DNA of 49,890 bases from Ruminococcus sp. (GCA_015066905.1 SVNN01000002.1:1-49890); one strand, 5' to 3'. Positions 20,046 to 30,655 are shown, numbered from the stretch's first letter. Made by a program: numbers and translations. Notes: generated by a model not told the origin, from the letters alone.

Positions 20046-20906
20046 ATGAAATTTACGAAAATGCACGGAATTGGGAATGACTATATTTATGTCAACGGTT
20101 TTGAAGAAACCGTGCAGAATCCCGAGCGTGTATCCGAATTTGTCAGTGACCGCAGATTTGGCATCGGCGGCGATGGTCTGGTTCTGATTCTGCCGTCTGA
20201 CTGCGCGGATTTCCGTATGCGGATCTTCAACGCTGACGGTTCCGAGGCGATGATGTGCGGAAACGCTACACGTTCCATCGGAAAATATGTTTATGACCGC
20301 GGTCTGACGAATAAAACCGAGATCTCTCTGGAAACTAATTCCGGAATCAAGTATCTCCAGCTGACCCCCGGTGCAGACGGAACAATTGAGATGATTTCCG
20401 TGGATATGGGCAAGGCGATCTTAGTACCGCGCGAGATCCCAGTTCATTCTGATTTGCCTGACCGATTTGTGGCGCAGCCGCTGGAAGTGAACGGTGAGAC
20501 CCATACCGTTACCTGTGTTTCGATGGGCAATCCGCACTGTGTGCTGTTTACAGAAGGGATTATGGATCTGGATCTTGAAAAAATCGGTCCCGGATTTGAA
20601 AATCATCCGATGTTCCCGAACCGGATCAACACAGAATTTGTTGAAGTGATTGACCGTACAACGCTGAATATGCGTGTGTGGGAACGCGGCAGCGGAGAAA
20701 CCTTCGCCTGTGGAACAGGAGCCTGTGCAACTGTTGTTGCGGCAGTAGAAAACGGATTCTGTCCTCATGATACAGACATTCTTGTACATCTGCGCGGCGG
20801 TGATCTGCTGATCCGTTATGCGTCTGACGGACAGGTACAGATGACCGGTCCCGCAACCATCGTCTTTGACGGCGAAATTGATCTGACACATTTAGAAAAG
20901 GAGTAA
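20046..20906 (+). CDS. dapF: diaminopimelate epimerase
   Basis: FTKMHGIGNDYIYV, MMCGNATRSIGKYV, GSGETFACGTGACATVVAA. Confidence 0.97.
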   Translation: MKFTKMHGIGNDYIYVNGFEETVQNPERVSEFVSDRRFGIGGDGLVLILPSDCADFRMRIFNADGSEAMMCGNATRSIGKYVYDRGLTNKTEISLETNSGIKYLQLTPGADGTIEMISVDMGKAILVPREIPVHSDLPDRFVAQPLEVNGETHTVTCVSMGNPHCVLFTEGIMDLDLEKIGPGFENHPMFPNRINTEFVEVIDRTTLNMRVWERGSGETFACGTGACATVVAAVENGFCPHDTDILVHLRGGDLLIRYASDGQVQMTGPATIVFDGEIDLTHLEKE

Positions 20907-20913
20907 ATGAACT

Positions 20914-22101
20914 ATGGCAAAGGTAAATGCATATTTTGACAATCTGGTCCCGAACTATCTCTTCGCGGAGACTGCAAAGCGTACCAACGCGTACATTGCA
21001 GCGCATCCTGAGAAGAAGGTGATCCGTCTTGGCATCGGTGACGTTACGCAGCCGCTTCCGCCTGTTGTGGTTGAGGCGATGAAGCGCGGTTGCGATGAAC
21101 TTGGTGTAAAGGAGACCTTCAAGGGATATCCTGACTATGAGGGCTATGCGTTTCTGCGCGAAGCGATCTCCGGCTACTACGCAAGCTTCGGCGTGACTGT
21201 GGCTGCGGATGAGATCATGGTCAATGACGGCGCGAAGAGTGATGCAGGCAACTTCGGTGATATTTTCTCGCAGGACAACACCGTTCTGGTAACCGATCCG
21301 GTATATCCTGTTTATGTTGACACCAACATCATGAGCGGCAGAAAGATTCTTTACGCAGACTGCACGGCAGAGAATGGCTTCTGTGCTATGCCAGATCCGT
21401 CTGTGAAGGCTGACCTGATCTATCTCTGCTCTCCGAATAACCCGACCGGTGCTGCATATACCTACGATCAGCTCAAGGCGTGGGTGGATTACGCAATCGC
21501 AAACAATGCCGTGATTCTTTTTGATGCGGCATATGAGGCATATATCACCGAGGAGAATGTTCCGAGAAGTATCTTCGCTGTCGAGGGCGCGCGTCAGTGC
21601 GCGGTCGAGATGTGCAGTCTTTCCAAGACCGCAGGCTTTACAGGAACCCGCTGCGGATATACTGTAATCCCGCATGAGCTGACGGTAGACGGAAAGAACA
21701 TCTACAAGCTGTGGTATCGCCGTGAGGCAACCAAGTTCAACGGTGTATCCTATCCGGTTCAGTGCGGCGCGGCTGCTGTATTTACCCCTGAGGGACAGGC
21801 GCAGATCAAGGAGAATCTGAACTACTACAAGGAGAATGCAAGAATCATCGGTGCAACACTGGATGAACTCGGCATTCCTTATACCGGCGGTGTGAACTCT
21901 CCGTACATCTGGTTCAGATGCCCCAACGGTATGACTGGCTGGGAATTTTTCGACGAGATGCTGGAGAAGATCGCAGTTGTCGGCACACCGGGCGATGGCT
22001 TCGGTAAAAACGGCGAGGGTTGGTTCCGTCTGACCTCGTTCGGTGACCGCGAGAATACCAAGGAAGCGATGGAGCGTCTCAAGAGCATGCTCGCAAAGTA
22101 A
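20914..22101 (+). CDS. dapL: LL-diaminopimelate aminotransferase
   Basis: RLGIGDVTQPLPP, FVNDGAKSD-like VNDGAKSDAGN, CSPNNPTGAAYT, SLSKTAGFTGTRCGYTVIP. Confidence 0.95.
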   Translation: MAKVNAYFDNLVPNYLFAETAKRTNAYIAAHPEKKVIRLGIGDVTQPLPPVVVEAMKRGCDELGVKETFKGYPDYEGYAFLREAISGYYASFGVTVAADEIMVNDGAKSDAGNFGDIFSQDNTVLVTDPVYPVYVDTNIMSGRKILYADCTAENGFCAMPDPSVKADLIYLCSPNNPTGAAYTYDQLKAWVDYAIANNAVILFDAAYEAYITEENVPRSIFAVEGARQCAVEMCSLSKTAGFTGTRCGYTVIPHELTVDGKNIYKLWYRREATKFNGVSYPVQCGAAAVFTPEGQAQIKENLNYYKENARIIGATLDELGIPYTGGVNSPYIWFRCPNGMTGWEFFDEMLEKIAVVGTPGDGFGKNGEGWFRLTSFGDRENTKEAMERLKSMLAK

Positions 22102-22116
22102 TTAACATGAAAAGAA

Positions 22117-22147
22117 AAACCCGTCACATGAGTCATGTGGCGGGTTT
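22117..22147. terminator. bidirectional terminator between convergent dapL and VTT gene
   Basis: AAACCCGTCACATGA-g-TCATGTGGCGGGTTT with flanking A/T runs. Confidence 0.85.
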
Positions 22148-22820
22148 ATTTTGTAATATATCTGTGTGCAAAATAGCCGATGACAGCGATCAGAGTAGTG
22201 ATGCCGAATACGATCGCGCTCAGTGCAAAGCGTCCCTGTTCGAGTGTACTGCCGAGGAGGGTCGAAGTGATGATTGACGGAATGCGCGCGAATACAGCAA
22301 TCAGCAGATATCTGGTCGGATCAATCTTGGTCAGCGGAACGAAGTAGGTGAGCAGATCCTTGGGTGTTCCAGGGATCAGAAACAGAAGAAAGACCAGGCC
22401 TTCCAGCCGTTTTTCATCCTGCAGAATTTTGAACCGGTTCAGTTTTTCCTCGTCAAAGATTGCAAACACAAACGGTTTTCCGAATTTCTGCACCAGCAGG
22501 AATACAACCGTTGTACCGATCAGAATGCCAAGCAGGGAATAGAACAGTGCCGGTACCGTTCCAAACAGCACACCGCCCATGATTTCAATGGGTTCACCCG
22601 GAATAAATGCAAAAATGATATGTGCGATGTGAAGACCGACATAAATCAGCGGCGCGAATATACCATATCCTTCTACTTTTTCGTGAATCAGCACGCGTTG
22701 TTCCTCGTCGAGGAGCATTTTTACATACGGCCATGCGAACAGTGTGATTGCAAGGCAGGAAAGGAGATAGAGCAAAATCAGAATACCCCGTTTTCGGAGC
22801 TGCTTGTCAAGTTGTTTCAT
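22146..22820 (-). CDS. TVP38/TMEM64 (VTT domain) membrane protein
   Basis: FIPGEPIEIMGGVLFGT and FLLFLIPGTPKDLLTYF motifs. Confidence 0.88.
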   Translation of the reverse strand: MKQLDKQLRKRGILILLYLLSCLAITLFAWPYVKMLLDEEQRVLIHEKVEGYGIFAPLIYVGLHIAHIIFAFIPGEPIEIMGGVLFGTVPALFYSLLGILIGTTVVFLLVQKFGKPFVFAIFDEEKLNRFKILQDEKRLEGLVFLLFLIPGTPKDLLTYFVPLTKIDPTRYLLIAVFARIPSIITSTLLGSTLEQGRFALSAIVFGITTLIAVIGYFAHRYITK

Positions 22821-22862
22821 GTTTCTATCATCTCCGTTTCCGCCTTTGTTTATCCAATGAAA

Positions 22863-23342
22863 TCAGATTTTTTCAAGCAAAGCTACTGCGTGTACAGCAA
22901 TGCCGAGTCGTTCACCCGTAAAACCGAGACCTTCTTCCGTTGTTGCCTTGACACTGACTGCGTCCAGCGGTACATTGCAGGCTGCGCTGATATTCTCACG
23001 CATTGCCATAATATGCGGCGCAAGCTTTGGTGCCTGTGCAAGAATAGTTGCGTCCAGATTTCCGATTCTGTATCCCTGTTCTGCAATCAGCTGATTTACA
23101 TGACGCAGAAGCGCAATGCTGTCCGCGCCCTGATAGGCAGGATCGGTGTCGGGAAAGTGTTTGCCGATATCGCCGAGCGCAAGTGCGCCAAGCATTGCGT
23201 CCATCACAGCGTGCGTGAGGACGTCTGCGTCCGAGTGACCAAGTAATCCGACCGTGTGTGCAATTTCAACGCCGCCGAGGATCAGTTTTCTGCCCTCGAC
23301 CAGCTTGTGTACGTCATATCCGTGTCCGATGCGGAAATTCAT
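22863..23342 (-). CDS. ispF: 2-C-methyl-D-erythritol 2,4-cyclodiphosphate synthase
   Basis: [44 protein letters not shown]. Confidence 0.97.
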   Translation of the reverse strand: MNFRIGHGYDVHKLVEGRKLILGGVEIAHTVGLLGHSDADVLTHAVMDAMLGALALGDIGKHFPDTDPAYQGADSIALLRHVNQLIAEQGYRIGNLDATILAQAPKLAPHIMAMRENISAACNVPLDAVSVKATTEEGLGFTGERLGIAVHAVALLEKI

Positions 23343-24031
23343 GCTGTTTCCTCCTGTCTTTGTGCGAGGATCGCTGCTGCGATTGCCGCGTCCTCCGGTG
23401 TCGTTAGCTTGATGTTGGTGTAATCCCCAACGGTCATATAGACCTTTCCGCCGATCGCCTCGACCAGCTGGCAGTCGTCTGTGAAGTCGAGATCATGCTC
23501 CAGACTGAAATCCACGCCTTCGAGATACAGTCTGCGGCGGAATACCTGCGGTGTCTGGGTGATATACAGTGTATGGCGCGGCGGCGTATCGGTGATCAGC
23601 CCGTCACTGACTGTTTTGATTGTATCCTTAACAGGAACGCCGAGCGTTGCCGCGCCGAATACGCGTGCATCCTTGATGACATGCTCTGCATCCTTTACAC
23701 GGACAAGCGGTCTTGCGCCGTCATGAATTGCGATGTATTCGCTCTCCAGCGTTAATGCACGCACACCGTTCAGTACGCTCTGCTGTCTGGTGTCACCGCC
23801 CTCGGTGATGTTGGTCAGCTTGGTGATGCCGAGTGCCGCGGCGGTCTCGCGGATTGCCGCTTCATCCTGTTTGCGCGTAACGATGACAATCTCTCCGACG
23901 CTTTCGCACTGCTCAAAGACCTGCATCGCCGTTCCGATCACGTTGCTGTCACCGAGCGGCAGCAAAATCTTGTTGATTCCCTGCATCCGTGTGGAATTTC
24001 CCGCACAGACGATAATGACTGAGGTATCCAT
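23339..24031 (-). CDS. ispD: 2-C-methyl-D-erythritol 4-phosphate cytidylyltransferase
   Basis: [31 protein letters not shown]; 4-nt overlap with ispF. Confidence 0.95.
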   Translation of the reverse strand: MDTSVIIVCAGNSTRMQGINKILLPLGDSNVIGTAMQVFEQCESVGEIVIVTRKQDEAAIRETAAALGITKLTNITEGGDTRQQSVLNGVRALTLESEYIAIHDGARPLVRVKDAEHVIKDARVFGAATLGVPVKDTIKTVSDGLITDTPPRHTLYITQTPQVFRRRLYLEGVDFSLEHDLDFTDDCQLVEAIGGKVYMTVGDYTNIKLTTPEDAAIAAAILAQRQEETA

Positions 24032-24064
24032 GTTCTGCTCCTTTGAAGTTGTAATATCGGAAGA

Positions 24065-24088
24065 AACCCGCAGGGGGTGGCTGCGGGC
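24065..24088 (-). terminator. terminator downstream of the PFK gene
   Basis: GCCCGCAG...CTGCGGGT hairpin followed by T-rich tract on minus strand. Confidence 0.65.
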
Positions 24089-24102
24089 TTTTCTTTTGTG
24101 AT

Positions 24103-25185
24103 TTATTTGTCGCCGAACGATACGCCGAGGTTCTTGGCTGTCGTAACCAGTGTTCCCTTGGGGTCAACAAACTTGGTCAGACCAGCAATATCCTTGAGCT
24201 TGTTTGCGGTGAGCTTATTGCCGCATACCGCAACGGTCGTGCCGTATTTCTCCTGTGCGATCAGCTTTGCTGCATGCACACCGAGCTGGGTTGCCAGGAC
24301 ACGGTCATATGCGTTCGGACTACCGCCGCGGAGCATGTGACCCGGAACGCAGACACGGGTGTCGATGCCTGTGCTTGCCTGTACCTGTGCCGCAATTCTG
24401 GAGGTGGCGGTGAGGATGCCTGCCTCTGCACGCTTCTTTGCGCGTTCTTTTTTCTTCATCTGTGCCTCGGTCACATCAAATGCGCCTTCAGCCACAGCGA
24501 GGATGGAGAAGGACTTTCCGCTTGCAGCACGGCGCATCAGTGCGTCGCAAACCTTGTCGATATCATAGGGAATCTCCGGAATCAGGATGATGTCTGCGCC
24601 GCCTGCGATACCCGCACTCAGAGTCAGCCAGCCTGCCTTGTTGCCCATGATCTCGCACACGAGGATTCTGGAGTGGCTTGCAGCAGTGGTGTGCAGTCGG
24701 TCGATCGCATCCGTTGCAATATCCACGGCGGTCTGATAGCCGAAGGTCACGTCGGTGCCGTAAATGTCGTTATCAATCGTCTTGGGCAGACCAATGACGT
24801 TCAGTCCTTCTGCGGAAAGCAACTGAGAGGTTTTGTGTGTGCCGTTTCCGCCGAGGGTGAGCAGGCAGTCAAGCTTCTGTTTTTTGTAGGTCTCTTTCAT
24901 ATTCTTGACCTTGTCCACATTGTCGTCACCGATCACGGTCATCATCTTGAACGGCTGACGCTTTGTACCGAGGATGGTTCCGCCCTGGGTGAGAATGCCG
25001 GAGAAATCAGAGGGGGTCATCTCCTTGCAGAGATTGTGGATCAGTCCGTAGTATCCGTTGGAGATACCGACGATCTCAACGTCATCGCCGAACTGCTGAA
25101 AGCAAGCCTTTGCTACGCCGCGGATGGTTGCGTTCAGTCCCGGGCAGTCGCCGCCGCTGGTGAGGATTCCGATTCTTCTTTTCAT
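24103..25185 (-). CDS. 6-phosphofructokinase family (phosphoryl donor uncertain)
   Basis: TSGGDCPGLNATIRG, LTLGGNGTHKTS, GLPKTIDNDIYGTD. Confidence 0.93.
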   Translation of the reverse strand: MKRRIGILTSGGDCPGLNATIRGVAKACFQQFGDDVEIVGISNGYYGLIHNLCKEMTPSDFSGILTQGGTILGTKRQPFKMMTVIGDDNVDKVKNMKETYKKQKLDCLLTLGGNGTHKTSQLLSAEGLNVIGLPKTIDNDIYGTDVTFGYQTAVDIATDAIDRLHTTAASHSRILVCEIMGNKAGWLTLSAGIAGGADIILIPEIPYDIDKVCDALMRRAASGKSFSILAVAEGAFDVTEAQMKKKERAKKRAEAGILTATSRIAAQVQASTGIDTRVCVPGHMLRGGSPNAYDRVLATQLGVHAAKLIAQEKYGTTVAVCGNKLTANKLKDIAGLTKFVDPKGTLVTTAKNLGVSFGDK

Positions 25186-25281
25186 AAGTCTGTCTGATTC
25201 ACCGTAGTGATGCGATGAATCAACCTCCTTTCAAATTTATTCACTTGCATTGCTGCAAGGAAGTTGCAGAGAAACATGATT

Positions 25282-25923
25282 TCAGGTAACTGCCAGAAGG
25301 ACGGAGAAGTAGTGGAAGATGCTTCCGCCGACGACAAACAGGTGCCAGATCGAGTGCATATAGCGGGATTCCTTCATCAGATAGAAGATGATCCCGCCGG
25401 TATACAGTACACCGCCGATTATGAGGAATATGAGCGGCAGGGTGTCGATCTTTTCCCACAGGGGCTTGATTGCGAAAATAACCGCCCATCCCATTGCGAC
25501 ATAGCAGATGGTGGAAAACAGCTGGAATTTCCGCAGATTTACGGATGTCAGCACGATGCCGAGAATGGCGCAGCCCCAGATGATTCCGAACAGTGTCCAG
25601 CCGAGCGCACCGCGCAGGCAGGAAAGCGTGAACGGGGTATATGTGCCGGCAATGAGCAGATAGATTGTTCCGTGATCAAAGATACGGAATACCTTTTTGG
25701 CACCCTCCGGCTGAATGGCGTGGTAGAGGGTGGACATCGTGTAGAGCATGATGAGAGAGCCGCCGTAGATTGCTGAACTTACTACTGTAATTGCGTCTGC
25801 AAACAGCACAGCGCGTACAATCAGGATGACACAGCCCGCAATTGCAAGCAGCGCTCCGACGCCGTGTGTGACAGAGTTGAAAACCTCTTCACCGGTTGTA
25901 TATTTCCGACGCATGAAATCCAA
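25282..25923 (-). CDS. hemolysin III / PAQR family membrane protein
   Basis: NSVTHGVGALLAI, STLYHAIQ, FDHGTIYLLIAGTYTPF, SIWHLFVVGGSIFHYF. Confidence 0.93.
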   Translation of the reverse strand: MDFMRRKYTTGEEVFNSVTHGVGALLAIAGCVILIVRAVLFADAITVVSSAIYGGSLIMLYTMSTLYHAIQPEGAKKVFRIFDHGTIYLLIAGTYTPFTLSCLRGALGWTLFGIIWGCAILGIVLTSVNLRKFQLFSTICYVAMGWAVIFAIKPLWEKIDTLPLIFLIIGGVLYTGGIIFYLMKESRYMHSIWHLFVVGGSIFHYFSVLLAVT

Positions 25924-25940
25924 GGATACGCACCTCCTGT

Positions 25941-28220
25941 TTAATAGACCTGACGTTCGTTGATATTTTTGCGGATCAGCTGTTCGATCTCCTCCGGCGG
26001 CATCGGCTTTCCGTAGAGATAGCCCTGCGCATTATCACAGCCTGCCAGACGGAGCAGCTTTGCCTGCTCGGGTGTTTCGATTCCTTCAGCGATGGTTTCA
26101 ATGTGCTTGGATTTTGCGATGCGGATGACCGCTTCGACAATCTCCCGTGCAATCTCGTCATCTTCCATATGCATCACAAAGGAACGATCGAGTTTAAGCA
26201 GAGTGATCGGGAGCACCTGAATGTAGCTGAGTGAAGAATAGCCGGTGCCGAAGTCGTCCATTGCAAGCTTGACGCCCATTTCGCGGAGCTGATTCATCTG
26301 TTCCAGCGCAAGGTCAAGATCCTTGATTGCCAGCGATTCCGTCAGCTCGATCTCCAGCCACTGAGAATCCAGACCGGTGCGGGCGAGAACTTCAAATACC
26401 TGGTCACGCACATTGCCCTGATAGAAATCTGCAGAGGTAAGGTTTACTGAGACTACAATATTCGGAAGCCCCATCTTCTGCCAGATGCGGTTCTGTTCAC
26501 ATGCCTCTGTGAGGACATATTGGCTGATCTTGCTGATCAGCTGGGATTCCTCTGCCAGCGGCACAAAGCTGCCGGGCTGGATGATGGTTCCGTCGGGGCG
26601 GATCCAGCGTACCAGCGCCTCCACACCGATGATTCTTCCATTGGTAAGCGCCACCTTTGGCTGATAATACAGTCTGAGCTGGCCGTCTTCGATCGCGTCG
26701 GCGAGCTGTTTTTCCAGCTCGCTTTCGCCGATAATCGTGTCGTGCATATGGCTGTTATAGCCGATTACTGTGCCCTTATGTGTTGCAGAGGAAGCGAGTG
26801 CAAATTCTGCGCGCTCCAGAATCTCTGCGAAACTGTTGCCGTCCTGCGGCATTTTAGCATAGCCCGCAGAACAAGTCAGGTGTTTGTTCGGGAACATGGA
26901 ATTTGCAAGCTTTGTCAGTTCGGTCTGAATCAGCTCCAGCGTTTTGATGGGAAGCTCTTCATCGCCGTAATCACGCACGATCAGCGCAAAGTTGTCGCCT
27001 GAGATGCGCGCGCCGAATCCGCCGAAGGAGAGATATTTATACAGGATGTGTGCAAAATCTTTCAGGACAGCATTTCCCGTTTCATATCCGCAGGTGTCAT
27101 TGATAAGGTGGAAACGGTCGATATCCAGTACAAGAATGTAGTAAGAGACGCCAAGCTCCTTTGAGCAGGAGTAAAGATCCTGTCCCATCGTCATCAGTTT
27201 GTTGCGGTTCGGGATCTCCGTGACCTCGTCCACATAAGCCAGCCGTTCGATCAGTGCATCTTTTTCACGCTCACGGCTGATGTCAAACAGTGCGCCGCCG
27301 ATGATCGGGGCAGAAAACTGATCCAGTCTTGCGGTCTTATAGCGGTAGGTATACCAGCGGTAGCGGTTGTTTTCCTTGCCGCGGATGCGAAGTTCCATTG
27401 TGCAGATCTTTCCCGAATCCTCTTCACAGAACTTCGGCAGGGTCTTGATAAAGCGGTCATACAGTACAACATCGTTCGGATGAACCATACGGCGGAACTC
27501 AGAGTAGGAGATCTCACGTTCAGAAAGACCGATCATCTCACGCAGCTGCTCGGATGCAAAAAACTGATCCGATCCCTGTTCAGTCAGGAGCAGACCGATC
27601 TCAGAAAGCTCCATCGCCAGTGCGTAGCGGCTTTCAGAGAGTGCCAGGCGGTTCGAAAAACTTTCCAGCGCGTCGATCATATTCTGCGTTTCAGTGATAT
27701 TGCTTCCGACGGAAATGAACCAGCAGTCGTGATCGGTAACCTGAAAGCCTGAGGTTGTCCAGAGAATGGTGTGCAGATTGCCCTGCTTGTCCGTCAGCGT
27801 GACCTCCTTGCCTGTGCAGCGGAGCAGTTCGCGGATTGTCTCGCTGGATAGGCATTCTACGCCGAGCAGACGGCAGACCTGATCGGTCGTGTCCGCTTCT
27901 TCGGGATCCAACTGCAGAAGCAGTCGGAGTGCATCGTTGCAAAGCGGCGTATCGGCGGATTCATTCCAGAGAATCACAGGCATCGACAAGCGGTTTACAA
28001 AAAAGGAAAGCCGCCGCTGTGCTGCTTCGTTCATCCGTTTGCGGTTGAACATCAGCGACACGGTCAGGATGATGCTTAATATGACGACAACAAAGATATA
28101 GGTGCAGAAGATCGCAAACGCAAGTGCGCTGTGATACCGCGCATACAGGGTGACGATCAGCGATGCTGCAGCAAAGGCAAGTTCACAGATAAGCCATTTT
28201 TTCGTATTCAAGTCCGACAC
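25941..28220 (-). CDS. membrane PAS-GGDEF(degenerate)-EAL cyclic-di-GMP phosphodiesterase
   Basis: Two N-terminal TMs, PAS-like regions, GGDEF site reads SGDNF, EAL site VEALVRW with ELTES, DDFGTGYSSL, KLDRSF and EGIET retained. Confidence 0.92.
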   Translation of the reverse strand: MSDLNTKKWLICELAFAAASLIVTLYARYHSALAFAIFCTYIFVVVILSIILTVSLMFNRKRMNEAAQRRLSFFVNRLSMPVILWNESADTPLCNDALRLLLQLDPEEADTTDQVCRLLGVECLSSETIRELLRCTGKEVTLTDKQGNLHTILWTTSGFQVTDHDCWFISVGSNITETQNMIDALESFSNRLALSESRYALAMELSEIGLLLTEQGSDQFFASEQLREMIGLSEREISYSEFRRMVHPNDVVLYDRFIKTLPKFCEEDSGKICTMELRIRGKENNRYRWYTYRYKTARLDQFSAPIIGGALFDISREREKDALIERLAYVDEVTEIPNRNKLMTMGQDLYSCSKELGVSYYILVLDIDRFHLINDTCGYETGNAVLKDFAHILYKYLSFGGFGARISGDNFALIVRDYGDEELPIKTLELIQTELTKLANSMFPNKHLTCSAGYAKMPQDGNSFAEILERAEFALASSATHKGTVIGYNSHMHDTIIGESELEKQLADAIEDGQLRLYYQPKVALTNGRIIGVEALVRWIRPDGTIIQPGSFVPLAEESQLISKISQYVLTEACEQNRIWQKMGLPNIVVSVNLTSADFYQGNVRDQVFEVLARTGLDSQWLEIELTESLAIKDLDLALEQMNQLREMGVKLAMDDFGTGYSSLSYIQVLPITLLKLDRSFVMHMEDDEIAREIVEAVIRIAKSKHIETIAEGIETPEQAKLLRLAGCDNAQGYLYGKPMPPEEIEQLIRKNINERQVY

Positions 28221-28417
28221 CTCGAATCTTGTGCATGATTTCTAAATCCGTCAGGAAGGTTCTGTGTGCTATACAGCGGAATCCACAGAAAAATACGTTT
28301 CAGATAGTTCAATTATAGCATTATTTATACGCATTGTCAATCAGATTATCCCGAAAAGCGGATATGGATGCAAAGAAATACGATTTTTTTGAAATTTCAT
28401 AAAAACTACTCCTTTTG

Positions 28418-28448
28418 TCACAGTTTAAACACAAATTTCTGCTATACT
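28418..28448 (+). promoter_or_regulatory. putative response-regulator-type promoter of the TCS operon
   Basis: TCACA and ACACA half-sites 11 bp apart (start to start), 9 bp, then TATACT; same layout as 30656-30686. Confidence 0.5.
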
Positions 28449-28509
28449 ATGTAAGGTATTCTGCAGACCGTTCGGATCTGCATCAATTCAGTAAGGAGGC
28501 GGCAGACTT

Positions 28510-29178
28510 ATGAGGATTCTGGTTGTGGACGACGAGGCAAACATCCGTCTGGTCGTGCGTGAATATGCGGAGTTTGAAGGATATGAAGTAGACGAGGCTG
28601 AAAACGGTATGGAGGCGGTGGAAAAGGTACGCGCCGCCGACTACGATGTCATCATCATGGATATCATGATGCCCCGTCTGGACGGCTTTTCTGCCTGTAA
28701 GGAAATCAAGAAGATCAAGGATATTCCTGTCATCATGCTCTCGGCTCGCGGTGAGGAATATGACAAGCTGTTCGGCTTTGAGCTGGGCATCGACGACTAT
28801 GTTGTAAAGCCGTTTTCTCCGAAGGAGCTGATGGCGCGTATCCGCGTGGCTGCGAAGAGAAGCAGTGTTGCTGCACCTGCTGTTCCGGATCGTCTGAAAT
28901 TTGAAGGACTGGAGATTGATCTTGCAGGACGCGAGGTTTATGTCAACGGTGCGCGTGTTTCGATGACGCCGAAGGAATATGATCTGCTCTTCTATCTTGT
29001 AAAAAACAACAATCTTGCGCTCACACGGGATAAACTCCTGGAGGAAGTGTGGGGATATGACTTCTTCGGCGATGACCGCACTGTGGATACGCACATCAAG
29101 ATGCTCCGCAACAGCCTGGGCGAATATCGGAAATTTGTCGTAACACTCCGTGGAATGGGGTATAAGTTCGATGCATAA
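28510..29178 (+). CDS. OmpR/PhoB-family response regulator
   Basis: Receiver VDDEANIRL...IIMDIMMPRLDG...VIMLSARG...KPFSPKEL plus winged helix (LTRDKLLEEVWGYDFFGDDRTVDTHIKMLR). Confidence 0.97.
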   Translation: MRILVVDDEANIRLVVREYAEFEGYEVDEAENGMEAVEKVRAADYDVIIMDIMMPRLDGFSACKEIKKIKDIPVIMLSARGEEYDKLFGFELGIDDYVVKPFSPKELMARIRVAAKRSSVAAPAVPDRLKFEGLEIDLAGREVYVNGARVSMTPKEYDLLFYLVKNNNLALTRDKLLEEVWGYDFFGDDRTVDTHIKMLRNSLGEYRKFVVTLRGMGYKFDA

Positions 29179-30631
29179 GAATCGTCGCCGGCTCTGTTCG
29201 CATAGTCTGCGGACGCATATCTGGCTGTATTTTATCCTCTATGTGGTAATTGTATTCGTACTGCTCTGGGTGTTTCAGATTGTGTTTCTGGAGAAATTCT
29301 ACGACAGGATGAAAATTGCGGATATCCGCAATGTTGCCGAACAGATGATCTCCAACTACGGGAAAGAAGAGTACGAGGAACTGTATGATCAGCTGGCATA
29401 TGAAAACGATCTTTGCATCGAGGTGATGGATCGCTATTACCGTTCCCTGTACAGCCGGGATCTGATGGGCGGAAGCTGTCTGCTGCACGGGTACCGCAAT
29501 GATGTATACGCGATGATCCATCAGATTCAGCAGAGCGAAAACGGCGTCATCTTCGGTGAGATCGAAGCATCCGGACAGGCGAATATGGATATGCTTGTCT
29601 ATGGGGCGGTGGTCGGCTCTCTGGAAGAGCCTAAGGGCTATATTCTGCTGAATACGCCGCTTGTTCCTGTGGGATCGACCGTTTCGATTATCAAGCGGCA
29701 GCTGATCATCATTTCCGTTCTGCTTGTTCTGGTCGGTCTGGTGCTTTCCATCTATCTTTCGGGAAGACTTGCGCGGCCGATTGCGGATATTACCCGTTCT
29801 GCGGAGCGGTTGGCGCGCGGTGATTATTCCGTGCGATTTGACGGCGGAAATTACCGCGAGCTTCAGCAGCTTGCCGGCACACTGACCTATGCGGGGCAGG
29901 AGATTTCTCGCGTCGATACGCTGCAGCGTGACCTGATTGCAAATGTGTCCCATGATCTGCGCACACCGCTGACAATGCTCAAGGCATATGCGGAGATGAT
30001 ACGCGATCTGAGCGGCGATAATCCGAAAAAGCGCGAGGAGCATCTCGGCGTTATCATCGAGGAGACCGACCGTCTGGCGCTGATGGTCAATGATATTCTG
30101 GATCTTTCTAAATTGGAGAGCGGCGGGCTTGCGCTGAATCCCAGTGCCTTCCATATTACCGAAAAGCTGTCGGAGATCGTGGAGCGGTATCGCGGTCTTT
30201 CTGTGAAAACAGGATATCAGTTCGATTTTCAGCCTGATGCAGAACGCACAGTATTCTGTGATGCAGGCAAGATCGAACAGGTGATCTGCAATCTGATCAA
30301 CAATGCAATGAATTATACCGGCGCAGATAAACAGGTCTATATCACGCAGACGAATCTGCCCGACGGTGTCAAGATCTCAGTGCGGGATACGGGTGAGGGA
30401 ATTGAAGAAGAAAAGCTCAAGCTGATCTTTGATAAATATTACCGCAGTGCGAACCATAAACGCGAGGTAGTCGGAACGGGACTGGGGCTCTCCATCGTCA
30501 AGGCAATTCTGAAGCTGCACAACTATTCCTACGGCGTGGACAGTACAATCGGAGCAGGCTCGACGTTCTGGTTCATCATTCACCTGGATTCCGCGGCAGA
30601 TCCGCAGAAAACGACAAAAACAGAGGAATAG
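29171..30631 (+). CDS. sensor histidine kinase, HAMP domain
   Basis: Two TMs, HAMP, H-box NVSHDLRTPLTMLKAYAEMI, N-box ICNLINNAMNYT, G2 GTGLGLSIVKAI; start overlaps the regulator stop. Confidence 0.96.
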   Translation: MHKNRRRLCSHSLRTHIWLYFILYVVIVFVLLWVFQIVFLEKFYDRMKIADIRNVAEQMISNYGKEEYEELYDQLAYENDLCIEVMDRYYRSLYSRDLMGGSCLLHGYRNDVYAMIHQIQQSENGVIFGEIEASGQANMDMLVYGAVVGSLEEPKGYILLNTPLVPVGSTVSIIKRQLIIISVLLVLVGLVLSIYLSGRLARPIADITRSAERLARGDYSVRFDGGNYRELQQLAGTLTYAGQEISRVDTLQRDLIANVSHDLRTPLTMLKAYAEMIRDLSGDNPKKREEHLGVIIEETDRLALMVNDILDLSKLESGGLALNPSAFHITEKLSEIVERYRGLSVKTGYQFDFQPDAERTVFCDAGKIEQVICNLINNAMNYTGADKQVYITQTNLPDGVKISVRDTGEGIEEEKLKLIFDKYYRSANHKREVVGTGLGLSIVKAILKLHNYSYGVDSTIGAGSTFWFIIHLDSAADPQKTTKTEE

Positions 30632-30655
30632 TTTTTGCAGAATTTCTCAGCCCTA

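Noticed and set aside
20626-21675. 349-aa minus-strand ORF over dapF/dapL
   Set aside because: Antisense to two clear enzymes, no domain signature.
29096-30154. 352-aa minus-strand ORF over the histidine kinase
   Set aside because: Kinase motifs are intact on the plus strand; antisense frame lacks domain signal.
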